Assembly: GCF_029203305.1 (NCBI RefSeq)
Contig: NC_089463.1
Span: 1,195,001-1,259,000 of the forward strand
Length of the DNA stretch: 64,000 nt
Direction of reading: 5' to 3'
DNA from: Yamadazyma tenuis
Taxonomy: Eukaryota > Ascomycota > Pichiomycetes > Serinales > Debaryomycetaceae
Under the pieces are notes generated by a model. That model made no database searches, was not told where the DNA came from, and worked only from the letters and a program-made list of their open reading frames with translations. This document shows positions 55,182-64,000 of this stretch, piece by piece (position 1 is the stretch's first letter; each line of letters starts with the position of its first letter). A program made the translations under genes and the position numbers.

Positions 55182-55967
55182 ATGACCTCCAGTGACTCTA
55201 TTCATTCTCAAGGCTCTAAAGAATTATCAATGTCTTCGAACGAAGATGTGGGCCGCATCCACACCACTGGTGAAAATAATCAGTTCATTATCATCGGACA
55301 TAGAAAATACCTTCGGAGTGAATTAATGGAGGCTTTCGGTGGAACATTGAACCCCGGGTTGTCACCTCCTCCCACCCATGGGTTTGCAAACCCCAGTCCG
55401 CTTGGTTTGACGTCATTTGCATTGACCACCTTTGTGTTGTCAATGTATAATGCTCGGGCCATGGGCATCACCCACACCAATGCAGTGGTAGGGCTTACAG
55501 CCTTCTACGGTGGGGCTGTCCAATTTCTTGCTGGTGTGTGGGAAATCATGGTAGGAAACACTTTTGGTGGTACTGCCTTCTGCTCCTATGGGGCTTTCTG
55601 GTTATCATACATGGCCATTAATATTGAAGGGTTTGGAATTGCTGCCGCGTACGGAGATGATTCGGAGCAGTTGGGCAATGCCGTGGGGTTCTTCTTGTTG
55701 GGTTGGGGTCTTTTCACCGCTATGTTGGTGTTATGTACCATGAAGTCCACAGTGGGTTTATTCAGTTTGTTCTTCACTTTAACCCTTACTTTCCTCTTGT
55801 TGGCGGGAGGTGAGTTCACAGGGAAGGTGGGGGTCACCCGTGCTGGTGGAGTTGTGGGGGTTATCACTGCCATGTTGGGGTTCTATAATGGATTTGCTGG
55901 TACTGCCAACCATCAGAACTCATACTTTGTTCCTCATCCCATGCCTTTGACTAGAACAAAGAAATGA
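55182..55967 (+). CDS. ATO: ATO/GPR1-FUN34-YaaH family transporter
   Basis: A 261-residue six-span membrane protein. The family signature NPSPLGLTSFALTTFVLS (N-P-[AV]-P-[LF]-G-L) is at residues about 69-85, and the later GxxEF-like region is present. The N-terminus is hydrophilic (about 60 residues). Homologues are S. cerevisiae Ady2/Ato1-3 and Yarrowia Gpr1, which move acetate, and are linked to ammonium export and colony signalling. ATG 55182 has a TATA box about 66 bp upstream. Candida species often carry several ATO genes; which one this is cannot be said. Confidence 0.88.
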   Translation: MTSSDSIHSQGSKELSMSSNEDVGRIHTTGENNQFIIIGHRKYLRSELMEAFGGTLNPGLSPPPTHGFANPSPLGLTSFALTTFVLSMYNARAMGITHTNAVVGLTAFYGGAVQFLAGVWEIMVGNTFGGTAFCSYGAFWLSYMAINIEGFGIAAAYGDDSEQLGNAVGFFLLGWGLFTAMLVLCTMKSTVGLFSLFFTLTLTFLLLAGGEFTGKVGVTRAGGVVGVITAMLGFYNGFAGTANHQNSYFVPHPMPLTRTKK

Positions 55968-56388
55968 GATGGTGGGCCTAAAGTATTTATTTGCCGTCTC
56001 GGGAGATGGCCTGGGGCTTGCTCCAGTTATTTATTGATATTTATTTGATGTATGTTTTACTTTTGCGTTTGCAGCCAAAAGGTGTGACGGGGTTAAGGTG
56101 CGCAAGCGCAACTCTTAAAGCCAATATGGTATGTAGGAAAAAGATATAAAAGTGATGGCAGCAAGCACTTAATTGGCAATATTGGCAATATATGCTTGAG
56201 TATGTGAGATATGCGCTTTTTGCTAGCTCAAAGGCAAATCCAAGGGCACCAGTGTATGTTCATTTCGCGACGTTTTGCGACACATGTCGCACCCATCTCG
56301 GTCGTGCAGCGGTCGCAGCGTCCCACGTTTTCTATCTTTAAATTCCATCCTCATCTTATACAACTCCCATTTAAAGTAAATTCCATTA
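55968..56388. promoter_or_regulatory. VTC1 promoter with CACGTT (Pho4-type) site
   Basis: 421 bp. CACGTT at 56324-56329 lies 60 bp before the VTC1 ATG; CACGTT is a lower-affinity Pho4 core and VTC1 is a PHO-regulated gene in S. cerevisiae. A 9-bp tandem TTGGCAATA pair sits at 56173-56190. No other feature. Confidence 0.5.
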
Positions 56389-56733
56389 ATGTCGACCACC
56401 AAAAGAATCGCTTTGCCAGCTAGAGTCGAGCCAAAGGTTTTCTTTGCTAACGAAAGAACCTTTTTATCATGGTTGAACTTCACTGTGATCTTGGGGTCTT
56501 TGGGTGTGGGCTTGTTAAATTTCGGAGACTCTGTTGGTAGAATTAGTGCTGGTTTATTCACTTTTATTGCCATGTTGACCATGGTGTATGCTTTGGTGAC
56601 GTATCACTGGAGAGCAAAGGCCATCAGAATGAGAGGATCGGGTCCTTACGATGACCGGTTCGGTCCTACGATGTTATGTTTGTTCTTGTTAGTGGCCGTT
56701 GTCGTCAACTTCATATTGAGAATTCGTGCTTAA
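56389..56733 (+). CDS. VTC1: Vacuolar transporter chaperone subunit Vtc1
   Basis: A 114-residue, three-span protein nearly identical in pattern to S. cerevisiae Vtc1: [61 protein letters not shown]. It lacks the SPX and catalytic domains of Vtc2-4. In the VTC complex, Vtc1 provides transmembrane helices for the pore through which polyphosphate enters the vacuole. Start ATG 56389. The N-terminus is about ten residues shorter than in S. cerevisiae. Confidence 0.96.
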   Translation: MSTTKRIALPARVEPKVFFANERTFLSWLNFTVILGSLGVGLLNFGDSVGRISAGLFTFIAMLTMVYALVTYHWRAKAIRMRGSGPYDDRFGPTMLCLFLLVAVVVNFILRIRA

Positions 56734-56761
56734 TAGTTAATAAATGCATTAGAGAGGAGAT

Positions 56762-56825
56762 GGAAACCAGGGAAAGTTGAAGAGAAGCCAGATGGAATCC
56801 GGGGATAGTTGAAGAGAAACCAGAT
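56762..56825. repeat. 32-bp tandem duplication downstream of VTC1
   Basis: Two contiguous copies (56762-56793, 56794-56825) differ at four positions. Each contains AGTTGAAGAGAA and ends CCAGAT. It sits between the VTC1 stop and the ANR2-like start. Confidence 0.75.
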
Positions 56826-57003
56826 GCTAGTTTCGTTAGAAAAATTTTCAGTATGCTGTGCTTGGGTATGGTTCAGCCTCCGCTTTTTACCTACCCGGCG
56901 AGTCTGGCAGCTGGCTAATGATTTCCCTAGCCATCTTGGCCTTCTTAAATATAGTGGAGGTAACTAGTTGCCGTCTTTCATGCCCCTAAGTTGTCTCTAA
57001 TAT

Positions 57004-58515
57004 ATGTCCGTATTCAATATCTATATTGCTAACGGCTATTTTTGTTACCGCGATTTACCAAAAACTGTAATGAACACCGCTTATCATCCACCATCAGTAA
57101 AGGCAGTGTTTCTCGTCAAGTTCGACACATCCGTGGGCTATGAAATAGTATGGTCCAAGACCGTCTGGAACATCAACTTGTCGGGAATTGAATACAAATG
57201 CATGCCTTCGGGAGTCCATGAGTTTGACCAGGACTTGACCTTGTTCTCCCATAAAGCAGACAAGATGTACTACGGTATCAGTAAGTTCAGACAGTTGAAC
57301 AGAAATGCTGGTAGTGACAATGACAGGGCCAACATAAGCATGTACAGTTTGGGATGTCTCTGTGAAGCTGAATCTACCGAGTGGATGCCTAATACATTTG
57401 TTAGCAACGGATTCGAGTACATCAACTACTTGGATGAATGCTTATTGACGTTTTTGACCGACGAAGAAAACACCTCCGTTTTGGACGCCATCGACTTCGA
57501 TACGATTCCCGTAAACAAGTTCACCCACCCAATCAACAGCCTACCCGACTTTTTCACCAAGTTTGGACCTTTGGTGTTCAAGATCTACAAATTGAGTCTC
57601 TTGAGAAAGCGTATAATCATCTTTAACCAGTCCAAAAAAGACAATTACTTGATTCAGGTGTTCAACTATATCATCTCAGTGTTGTCAGTGATCCCACTGC
57701 AGTTAAAGTTTGACTTTAACCGCTCGCAAAAGGACTTTCTCCAGCCTCTCTACAACATCTGCCTTCACGACTTGGAAAACAATGACCTCCAATTGGATTC
57801 GTTTGTGGCCACCACCAATGACGATATTTTAATGTACCAACCCATCTATGACTACGCCATTGTGTTGAATGATGGCTTGAAATGCCCTGAAATTTTGAGC
57901 TTCCAGGACGTGACCCAAGCCAAAAAGGATATCTTGAAGTGCACTTTTAACGATTACTCCAAGTTCAAGATCATCTACAAACACCTACTTAACGGTGATG
58001 CGGACCCACTTCCCACCAACAAGTCGAGTGATAATCTCTCTATCAACACCTCCGCATCGGTACTTTCAAGCTTTAAGTTCTTGGGCTACGGTTCATCATC
58101 TGAACCCAATATGTCCTATGAGCCGAATTGGTGGCTCAAGGATTCCACCTACCCGTTGTCGTGGACTCAGTATATCTGGTCAGCCTTCTCTTGGTTTGCA
58201 TCTGCAGGCTTCAACAATCAGCACATTGAGGCCAATCCAGAACAAGCTTCCAACCTGCGACCAGTAGATACAGTGGAAATGGTGGAAATTGTGGGCTACT
58301 TTCACAAGTTGACCAAGAAATGGCTTTACCTCATCCAAGATATTATTGTTGATGAGATGCACAACGGCAATGTGGTGTTGACATATCAGGATTTGGTGAA
58401 CCTCGAATTGGATCCATACTCCAAACATGATGTTGCATTCATCTCAGACTTTGTCAAGCTCTACTGGGATGTCGACTCGGTGGAAGTGTCTTCCGGCTTA
58501 AACTTTTTCTGCTGA
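57004..58515 (+). CDS. ANR2: LCHN/DENN-fold protein, Anr2-like
   Basis: A 503-residue protein. From residue 31 it reads VKAVFLVKFDTSVGYEIVWSK, then GVHEFDQDLTLF and a DENN-type core (PDFFTKFGPLVFKIYKLSLLRKRIIIF). This is the arrangement of the LCHN/DUF4484 proteins, including S. cerevisiae Anr2 (YKL047W, 516 aa), a protein of lipid droplets or trafficking with little known function. DENN-fold proteins often act as Rab GEFs; here that is inference. An internal ATG at 57070 (residue 23) lies closer to the conserved core and may be the true start. Confidence 0.72.
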   Translation: MSVFNIYIANGYFCYRDLPKTVMNTAYHPPSVKAVFLVKFDTSVGYEIVWSKTVWNINLSGIEYKCMPSGVHEFDQDLTLFSHKADKMYYGISKFRQLNRNAGSDNDRANISMYSLGCLCEAESTEWMPNTFVSNGFEYINYLDECLLTFLTDEENTSVLDAIDFDTIPVNKFTHPINSLPDFFTKFGPLVFKIYKLSLLRKRIIIFNQSKKDNYLIQVFNYIISVLSVIPLQLKFDFNRSQKDFLQPLYNICLHDLENNDLQLDSFVATTNDDILMYQPIYDYAIVLNDGLKCPEILSFQDVTQAKKDILKCTFNDYSKFKIIYKHLLNGDADPLPTNKSSDNLSINTSASVLSSFKFLGYGSSSEPNMSYEPNWWLKDSTYPLSWTQYIWSAFSWFASAGFNNQHIEANPEQASNLRPVDTVEMVEIVGYFHKLTKKWLYLIQDIIVDEMHNGNVVLTYQDLVNLELDPYSKHDVAFISDFVKLYWDVDSVEVSSGLNFFC

Positions 58516-59097
58516 CTCGAATTACTGCAAAACTTGTTTTCCGGGCTCGGGCAAAAACCATCCTAGCCTATGGACTATAAATCTGCTAGCTTACGAAACC
58601 TCTCAATAAAAATACGTTATGGAACTATAATGTCTACACTATACTACTCTTTCACCAGTCTGACTCCTGCTACTAACCTACTAAGCCTTCTGGATTGAAA
58701 AATAAAGGTCGTGCGCGCTGCGGCGTACTATTCTAACCTCACTTTTCAACAAATCGACAACATACCAAACAATTGCACTCGATTGTTTATAACGCTAAAG
58801 GATTTATTGACTGCAATAGCCCGTCCATTTGTGTGCAGAGTCTCTAGAATCCTTTAAATCACGACAGGAATTCTCCATAACTTCCGTTTAACTTTCCGTT
58901 TTAACTAATTGAAATAGAGGCAAACCTTATCGTCTTTTTTTGACCCGTCACCAAAAGGCCATTGTGTCACTTTAAATTTTCCATCCTCGTGATCCGAATA
59001 ATTCCAACCACACTATCACAATTGATACCACTGATCTTCTTTCTGTTATTTATCAGTTGACTGACAGCTTTCTCCCAAAAAAAACACGTATTCTACA
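58516..59097. other. Promoter region of PBP1, no upstream exon found
   Basis: 582 bp. Pyrimidine-rich near the gene. I searched for an N-terminal Lsm-coding exon or splice signals and found no open frame longer than a few dozen codons. No RNA gene recognised. Confidence 0.5.
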
Positions 59098-60846
59098 ATG
59101 AAAAGCCAAAAACTCCAAAAGCTGACCTCCTCAAAGGCTGAAGTTATTGAGTCTAAGTTCAAAACCGACGCCGACATTGCCAACGCTAATTTCAAGGAAA
59201 GAGAGTTGGAAAAATGGGTGCCTGATGCTGACGACACCAAAGTCTTGACTTTTGATGAAAACTCCACTGGCGGCTGGGATCAATTTAGAGTCAACCAAGA
59301 AAAGTTCGGGATTGAATCCACGTACGATGAACATTTATATACCACGAGAATCAACACCGAGGCCAAAGACTTCCAAGAGCGGGTGAAGAAGGCAGAGAGA
59401 CTTGCCAATGAAATTGAAAACGATGGTTCCATTGATCCTCATATTTTGGAAGAAAGAGGAAAGCTTAAAGACACCGGTCTTGACGAAGAAATGAAATATT
59501 CGGGTGTTTTAAGAGATGAGGACCCAGATGTTACCAAGAGAGACACTCGTGGTGATGAGTTGATGGCTGCATTGAAGTCTGTGAATATCAGCGATAAGAA
59601 GTATGTTCCCCCAAAACCCAATGCCTTGAACACGGCTCACAAGGATCCTGCCATCGCCTCAATTCAAAAGCCAAGCGACAAGAAACATACTGAAGAATCG
59701 TTCAGATTGAATGCTCAAAGCGAAATCAACTCTTTGAAAGAGTTTAGTGCAACTTTTAAAGTACCTCATAAGCTTCCTAACGACTTGTTACCAATCTTGG
59801 CAAAAGACAAGATAAAACAGGATGAGATTCTTAAGAAATCTTCAACCCCAACCTCTACTTCTGCTTCTTCCACGCTGCCTCCTCCAGTGGCTACTGGAAC
59901 TACCTCGGTTGTTCAAAAGAAGAAAATGGACCCAACGAAGCCAGCTTTCAAGTTGAACCCCAAAGCTGCTGCGTTCACTCCTTCCTCTCCAAGAGGTCAA
60001 GGTTCTCCAAAGCCTCAAGCTCCCAAGCTACCTTATGTTAACAATGGTAACCATAGCTCCGGGAACAACAGCAGATCGCCTACAAACCCAAGCCCAAGAA
60101 TGAACAATCAAAGACCTTACCTGGCAGGTTCTGGAGGAATGTCCAAACGTCACTACCAGATTTCCCCTGCTGACTTCTTCGGTGGTTTTGACAGAGTTCC
60201 AACTAAGGAAAGCCAGATTGAAAAGTCCAAGAAAATCAAGATTTCTTTCAACCTTTTCGTAACTGCTAAGAGGAACACACCAAAAGGTGAACCAGTCACG
60301 ATCGAAAGAGCTTACACCACACCACCAACTTGGAAACAAACAGTTGACGAACCTTATTACAACTTGTTCCCTTCGCCTGACACGATAAAGTTACCAGGGT
60401 CGATGGCTCCTTCCCCATACATGCAAAGTCCCATGGTTGCATCTCCATCCATGCCAGGGTTTCCCCCACAATCGCCAAACCCTCCTGGTATGATCCCTCA
60501 ATCCAGTCAGCTGCCCCAAGCTAAACCTCAGGTACTCAATCAACAAGCCCCAGGTCAACACCCACAAGCGATGAACGTTTTTCAACAACAACAGTATCAG
60601 GCAGCTATGTTCTATCAACAGCAACTCGGTATGATGCCGCAAGCCCAAGGTATGCCTGGAATGTACGTTCCCACCGGAGGTGAGTTCATGATGCCAGGAT
60701 ACATGCCTCCAAACATGAATTATTCGGGCGGGAGTCCGAATTCGCCTCGTATGGTGATGCAATACCCATATGGGAATTCTAATCAGCACCATCAAAACTA
60801 TAATGGTAACCATCATAGAAGATACAATCAGAAGCGAAACGAATAA
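59098..60846 (+). CDS. PBP1: Pbp1/ataxin-2 homologue lacking the Lsm domain
   Basis: A 582-residue ataxin-2 family protein. The LsmAD domain begins near residue 20 (FKTDADI, RELEKWVPDADD, then WDQFRVNQEKFGIESTYDEHLYTT), equivalent to about residue 170 of S. cerevisiae Pbp1. A disordered region follows, with a conserved block near 355-375 (SPADFFGGFDRV) and PTWKQTVDEPYYNLFPSPD at about 412. The C-terminus is Met/Pro/Gln-rich, matching the phase-separating part of Pbp1. The Lsm domain expected upstream is absent. Pbp1 restrains TORC1 in stress granules and affects poly(A) tails through Pab1. The start ATG is at 59098 and has A-rich context. Confidence 0.9.
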   Translation: MKSQKLQKLTSSKAEVIESKFKTDADIANANFKERELEKWVPDADDTKVLTFDENSTGGWDQFRVNQEKFGIESTYDEHLYTTRINTEAKDFQERVKKAERLANEIENDGSIDPHILEERGKLKDTGLDEEMKYSGVLRDEDPDVTKRDTRGDELMAALKSVNISDKKYVPPKPNALNTAHKDPAIASIQKPSDKKHTEESFRLNAQSEINSLKEFSATFKVPHKLPNDLLPILAKDKIKQDEILKKSSTPTSTSASSTLPPPVATGTTSVVQKKKMDPTKPAFKLNPKAAAFTPSSPRGQGSPKPQAPKLPYVNNGNHSSGNNSRSPTNPSPRMNNQRPYLAGSGGMSKRHYQISPADFFGGFDRVPTKESQIEKSKKIKISFNLFVTAKRNTPKGEPVTIERAYTTPPTWKQTVDEPYYNLFPSPDTIKLPGSMAPSPYMQSPMVASPSMPGFPPQSPNPPGMIPQSSQLPQAKPQVLNQQAPGQHPQAMNVFQQQQYQAAMFYQQQLGMMPQAQGMPGMYVPTGGEFMMPGYMPPNMNYSGGSPNSPRMVMQYPYGNSNQHHQNYNGNHHRRYNQKRNE

Positions 60847-61155
60847 CTTCACCAAAAGAATGACGTTCCTTCTTAATGTATATAACGATTAGTCCATGTG
60901 AATAAATCACTACTCATTTTCCTTACTAAAGAGCCTCTTAATTGTGTGTTTTGTAACCAATATTTTCTTTTCCTAGATTACTCCAATCCATAATATTCTA
61001 GGTGATTTGCTACATACCTTAATTCTCTTGGAAGCGGTGAGCAATCGTTTTAATATTATACTTATTAATTCAATCCCATTTTTAGCATCCAAATCGAGAG
61101 CGATTGGAATTTGTTGATCTCAAAATGCGCACAAAAATCAATAACACATACATCC
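60847..61155. other. Intergenic region between PBP1 and SEC6
   Basis: 309 bp, AT-rich, tandem genes. No feature beyond generic promoter composition. Confidence 0.4.
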
Positions 61156-63684
61156 ATGAGTGAAGCAGCATTATCAAGAATAGCCAACTTGATCAGCTTG
61201 GAGGATGATTTGGTGAAGATCGATTCCTTGCGACAACAATTTGTTAAGGAGAAATCTTCAATTGATATCAAATTGAACTCAGCCACCCAGTCACAAATAG
61301 ATTCCATTACCTCCAACTTAAACAAGCTAAACAAATCGAGCATCAAGTTGAATAATATCAAAGCCGAGATCAAGAAAATCAACTCTCTCTACGATGAGTC
61401 TATAACAAACTTATCGGAGTACGATATTATAGAAAAGATGACTAAAGTAAACCAGTTTTTCACCCAGGTTAGGAATTTGTACTCCGATATATCCCATTTC
61501 AAGAGAAACTTGGACAATATCAATGATTTGATAGATGCTGAATACGAGGTCATCACCGAAGACATTACGTATCCGTTGAATTACATCTTCAAAATTCACT
61601 ATAACTTAACTCAAGCAAGAAACTTGCAAGACTATCTTGAAGTCGAATCGTCTGGTTTATCAGACGATTTGAAATCAATTATATTCAAGATCATACAGCC
61701 CATCAAAAAGACAATCAAAAAATTTGACGATTTACTTGCCGAAGTAATTATCAGTGTTACAGAAGCAGTTAAGGAGGGAAATAACGAACTTGTGTTCAAG
61801 TTGATACAGATCATAGAGTTTGAGTCCACTGAAGATTTGAATCTTATTTTGAAAAATAACTTGGATCTAAATTCGAATATTTTGAATATCAACTATGGCA
61901 AAGTCAGATTACAAAAGCGGAACTACAAGAAGTTCTTCTATGACAAGTTGGAGGACAGTCTCATTGAGACTTTCGACAAGTGTATAGAGCATTTCAGTGC
62001 TGATAAGATGCTTGTGTACGATAATCTTAATTGGTTGGAAGACGAGTTGGTGTTTGTGAACGATACTTTGTCACAAGTGTTTCCGAAGAGCTGGGAACTT
62101 GATAACTTCATGCAAAATGTCTATTATAATAAGCTTCACAACTTCACCATGGATATCATTAAAACTGATCCTCCGGCAGAGGACTTGTTAAGAATCTTGG
62201 CATATGACAACCATTACAACAAATTTTTGGTTGCATTACAATCCATTGATGAAGATTCGGATCCAAAGAATAAAAGAAAATCCGTCATCAAGCCACAACA
62301 GAAATCTATTATTGGTGAAGATTTGAAGAATGTCGTGTTGGATGATTACTTGAAGGTTATCGTTAGTAAAATGGAAGAATGGAACCTCAACTTAATGCAG
62401 CTGGAGACAAAAACCTTCAAAGAAAGGGCACAGCCTCCAGATCTTTATAACTATCATCAAGTTATTGAAGATGAAGATGCTAATGATGAGCCAGTCGTTT
62501 TGGATATTGAGAGTTCTGTTTATGTATTGCCTGATTTCAAGACTCCTTTGACAATGTTGAAGGAACAGGCCGATGTTGCAGCAGAATCTGGTTATGGAAA
62601 GATCCTAGTTGGAGTCATAGAGCACTGGTCTAAATGCTATCTTCAAAGAATCATGAACTATCAAGCGATCATTGACGAAGAATACGACAACTATATGTCG
62701 ATTTACAATAATGAGAGGTTCTTAATCAAAGAAAGCAAAGCATCCAGGATATTCAGAGGCACCAAAAAACGGCCAGTGGTGAACCTTGATGAGATGAGTC
62801 AGGAAGAATTGTCTAATATCTCCAAGGAAGGTTTGCTAGAGTATTTGGCAGCATTGGGGAACACATTTGAAATCAATACTGACCGGTTACAAGACAGATT
62901 TTTACCTATTTACAAAGACAAGGTACACACAACTTATCAGTCGAGTATTGAACAAAGCTTCAGTGATACTATGGATCCAAGTACAAACTTACATGTTCAA
63001 GTCATTCGTACAATTGTTGAAATTATTGTCAATGATTTATATCCCGCATTGTCAATCGTTTTCACCAAGAAATGGTATGAAGGTGGCAATAACAACCATC
63101 TTGTAGAAGATGAATCCATGGCCCTGAGAATAGTGGAGACCATTGGTGAATATATGGAAGAATTAAGAGGGTATACTACCTATGACATTTATCTGCTCAC
63201 CTTCACTATCCTCCTCGACACATTCATTGCAGCATATATAAGAATCGGATACGAGAACATTTTGCACGGTGAAGGTAAGAAGATTGATCCATCAGCCGTG
63301 AAAAAGTTCAAATCTTTCAGTGAAGGTGTTGGAAGGGATGTGATGGCATTCTACGGTGGACTTGAGCATTTATTCACCAGAAAGGATGCAAGATACTTGT
63401 TGACAAGTTTGAGAGCTATAGAATTCTTGGGTGATTTGGGAACATGTGACAATCCAATGGAGTTCATTCCCCAGATGTGGGAAAATGAAATCTTGGGTTC
63501 ATTCTACAATTGTTCAGTTGAGTATGTGAGAGGAATTTGTCAATGTCGTAAGGATATGGATAAAAATGAAATCAACTTGTTGGTGAACCAGCTTGTTAAG
63601 ACACAAAAGAGCTATCACGACCAAGTGGAGCCTCCAGCATCTACCCAAGTGGTGCGTACTTTAGATGATTTTCGGTATTCATGA
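61156..63684 (+). CDS. SEC6: Exocyst subunit Sec6
   Basis: An 842-residue exocyst subunit (S. cerevisiae Sec6: 805). The frame opens at TTG 61111, but the first ATG is at 61156 (MSEAALSRIANLISLEDD). The N-terminal 150 residues are a helical CorEx-type coiled coil. The body is a long helical rod. The C-terminal part is typical: YMEELRGYTTYDIYLLTF, FKSFSEGVGRDVMAFYGGLE and LTSLRAIEFLGDLGTCDNP. Sec6 helps tether secretory vesicles at the plasma membrane and binds Sec9. No intron seen. Confidence 0.93.
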   Translation: MSEAALSRIANLISLEDDLVKIDSLRQQFVKEKSSIDIKLNSATQSQIDSITSNLNKLNKSSIKLNNIKAEIKKINSLYDESITNLSEYDIIEKMTKVNQFFTQVRNLYSDISHFKRNLDNINDLIDAEYEVITEDITYPLNYIFKIHYNLTQARNLQDYLEVESSGLSDDLKSIIFKIIQPIKKTIKKFDDLLAEVIISVTEAVKEGNNELVFKLIQIIEFESTEDLNLILKNNLDLNSNILNINYGKVRLQKRNYKKFFYDKLEDSLIETFDKCIEHFSADKMLVYDNLNWLEDELVFVNDTLSQVFPKSWELDNFMQNVYYNKLHNFTMDIIKTDPPAEDLLRILAYDNHYNKFLVALQSIDEDSDPKNKRKSVIKPQQKSIIGEDLKNVVLDDYLKVIVSKMEEWNLNLMQLETKTFKERAQPPDLYNYHQVIEDEDANDEPVVLDIESSVYVLPDFKTPLTMLKEQADVAAESGYGKILVGVIEHWSKCYLQRIMNYQAIIDEEYDNYMSIYNNERFLIKESKASRIFRGTKKRPVVNLDEMSQEELSNISKEGLLEYLAALGNTFEINTDRLQDRFLPIYKDKVHTTYQSSIEQSFSDTMDPSTNLHVQVIRTIVEIIVNDLYPALSIVFTKKWYEGGNNNHLVEDESMALRIVETIGEYMEELRGYTTYDIYLLTFTILLDTFIAAYIRIGYENILHGEGKKIDPSAVKKFKSFSEGVGRDVMAFYGGLEHLFTRKDARYLLTSLRAIEFLGDLGTCDNPMEFIPQMWENEILGSFYNCSVEYVRGICQCRKDMDKNEINLLVNQLVKTQKSYHDQVEPPASTQVVRTLDDFRYS

Positions 63685-63754
63685 TATGGTACAGTAATAT
63701 ACACAAATGGTATCTCTGGCTTCGTCTGATGACGAGTGATGAAAAATGCTATCT

Positions 63755-64000
63755 CTATTCTTCTTCCGAAGAAGAATACTCAACAAGGGAGGAAGAGGCG
63801 GTCGGTTTGATTACCTTCTTCACGAGCTCTACCTTTTTCTTCTTGAGTAAAAGTGGCTGCTGTTGAGGAAGTGCTCTTTTAGTTGTGTCAGTTTTGAACT
63901 TACTGAATGCTTCCAGAACTAGCTTATCTTCGGATATCTGTTTTGGTTCTGTCTCCTTTGGCACTTCTGACGGCGTGCTTTTCAATTTGGCTTCTTTTTC
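63755..64000 (-). CDS. 3' end of a gene leaving the window
   Basis: The last 81 codons of a minus-strand gene, stop TAG at 63755-63757, continuing past 64000. It is very Lys/Glu-rich with a KKKKVELVKKVIKP stretch and an acidic Ser tail ending EYSSSEEE, suggesting a nuclear, disordered C-terminus with CK2-type sites. No family recognised. It is convergent with SEC6, 70 bp between stops. Confidence 0.65.
   Translation of the reverse strand, partial: EKEAKLKSTPSEVPKETEPKQISEDKLVLEAFSKFKTDTTKRALPQQQPLLLKKKKVELVKKVIKPTASSSLVEYSSSEEE

Overview
The window is nuclear DNA from a budding yeast (Saccharomycotina). Genes are compact and mostly intron-free. The few introns are short (51-72 nt), with GTAAGT or GTATGT donors and TACTAAC/TACTAAT branch points. 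TTG is the main leucine codon and CTG is rare. Two in-frame CTG codons in the YPK9 gene fall where the P5-ATPase family usually has serine. This points to the CTG-Ser clade (Debaryomycetaceae/Metschnikowiaceae relatives), so CTG in the proteins below should probably be read as Ser. The predicted mature alpha pheromone, FSWNYRLKWQPIS, matches what I recall for Candida (Yamadazyma) tenuis; that is memory and was not checked.

Left part (0-13.3 kb), accessory and cell-surface DNA: an Lpx1-like peroxisomal hydrolase; an orphan Hyr/Iff-type wall domain; then a four-gene group with a divergent DIT1-like isocyanide synthase and DIT2-like P450, a DTR1/QDR-type MFS exporter and an Atg22-like vacuolar amino-acid effluxer. 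Together these look like a tyrosine-to-dityrosine (or related isocyanide) pathway with substrate supply and product export built in. It is followed by a GPI-protein gene broken by two in-frame TAA codons, a decayed-looking gap, a small secreted protein and a 54-residue hydrophobic micro-ORF.

Middle (13.3-37.6 kb): housekeeping genes (MTE1-like, MRPL7, GLE1, PDS5, a proline iminopeptidase-like hydrolase, a BAR-SH3 protein), a tandem pair of amino-acid permeases that share near-identical conversion-like tracts, a 2.2-kb gene-poor stretch with a 36-bp minisatellite, the alpha-factor precursor, a SUR7-family eisosome protein, a fungal kinase, an intron-containing EBP1/PA2G4 homologue, a gamma-glutamyltranspeptidase-family protein and tRNA-Gln(UUG).

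Right part (38-64 kb), almost entirely core genes: RRP5, a GAT2/BRG1-type GATA factor, ETP1, a three-exon HAD phosphatase with a 5-nt first coding exon, PRS3, TAF7, YPK9, an ATO acetate/ammonium transporter, VTC1, an ANR2-like DENN-fold protein, PBP1 (apparently without its Lsm domain), SEC6, and the 3' end of one more gene leaving the window.

Several starts are placed at the first ATG inside a longer open frame. No rRNA, CRISPR array, complete transposon or LTR was seen.
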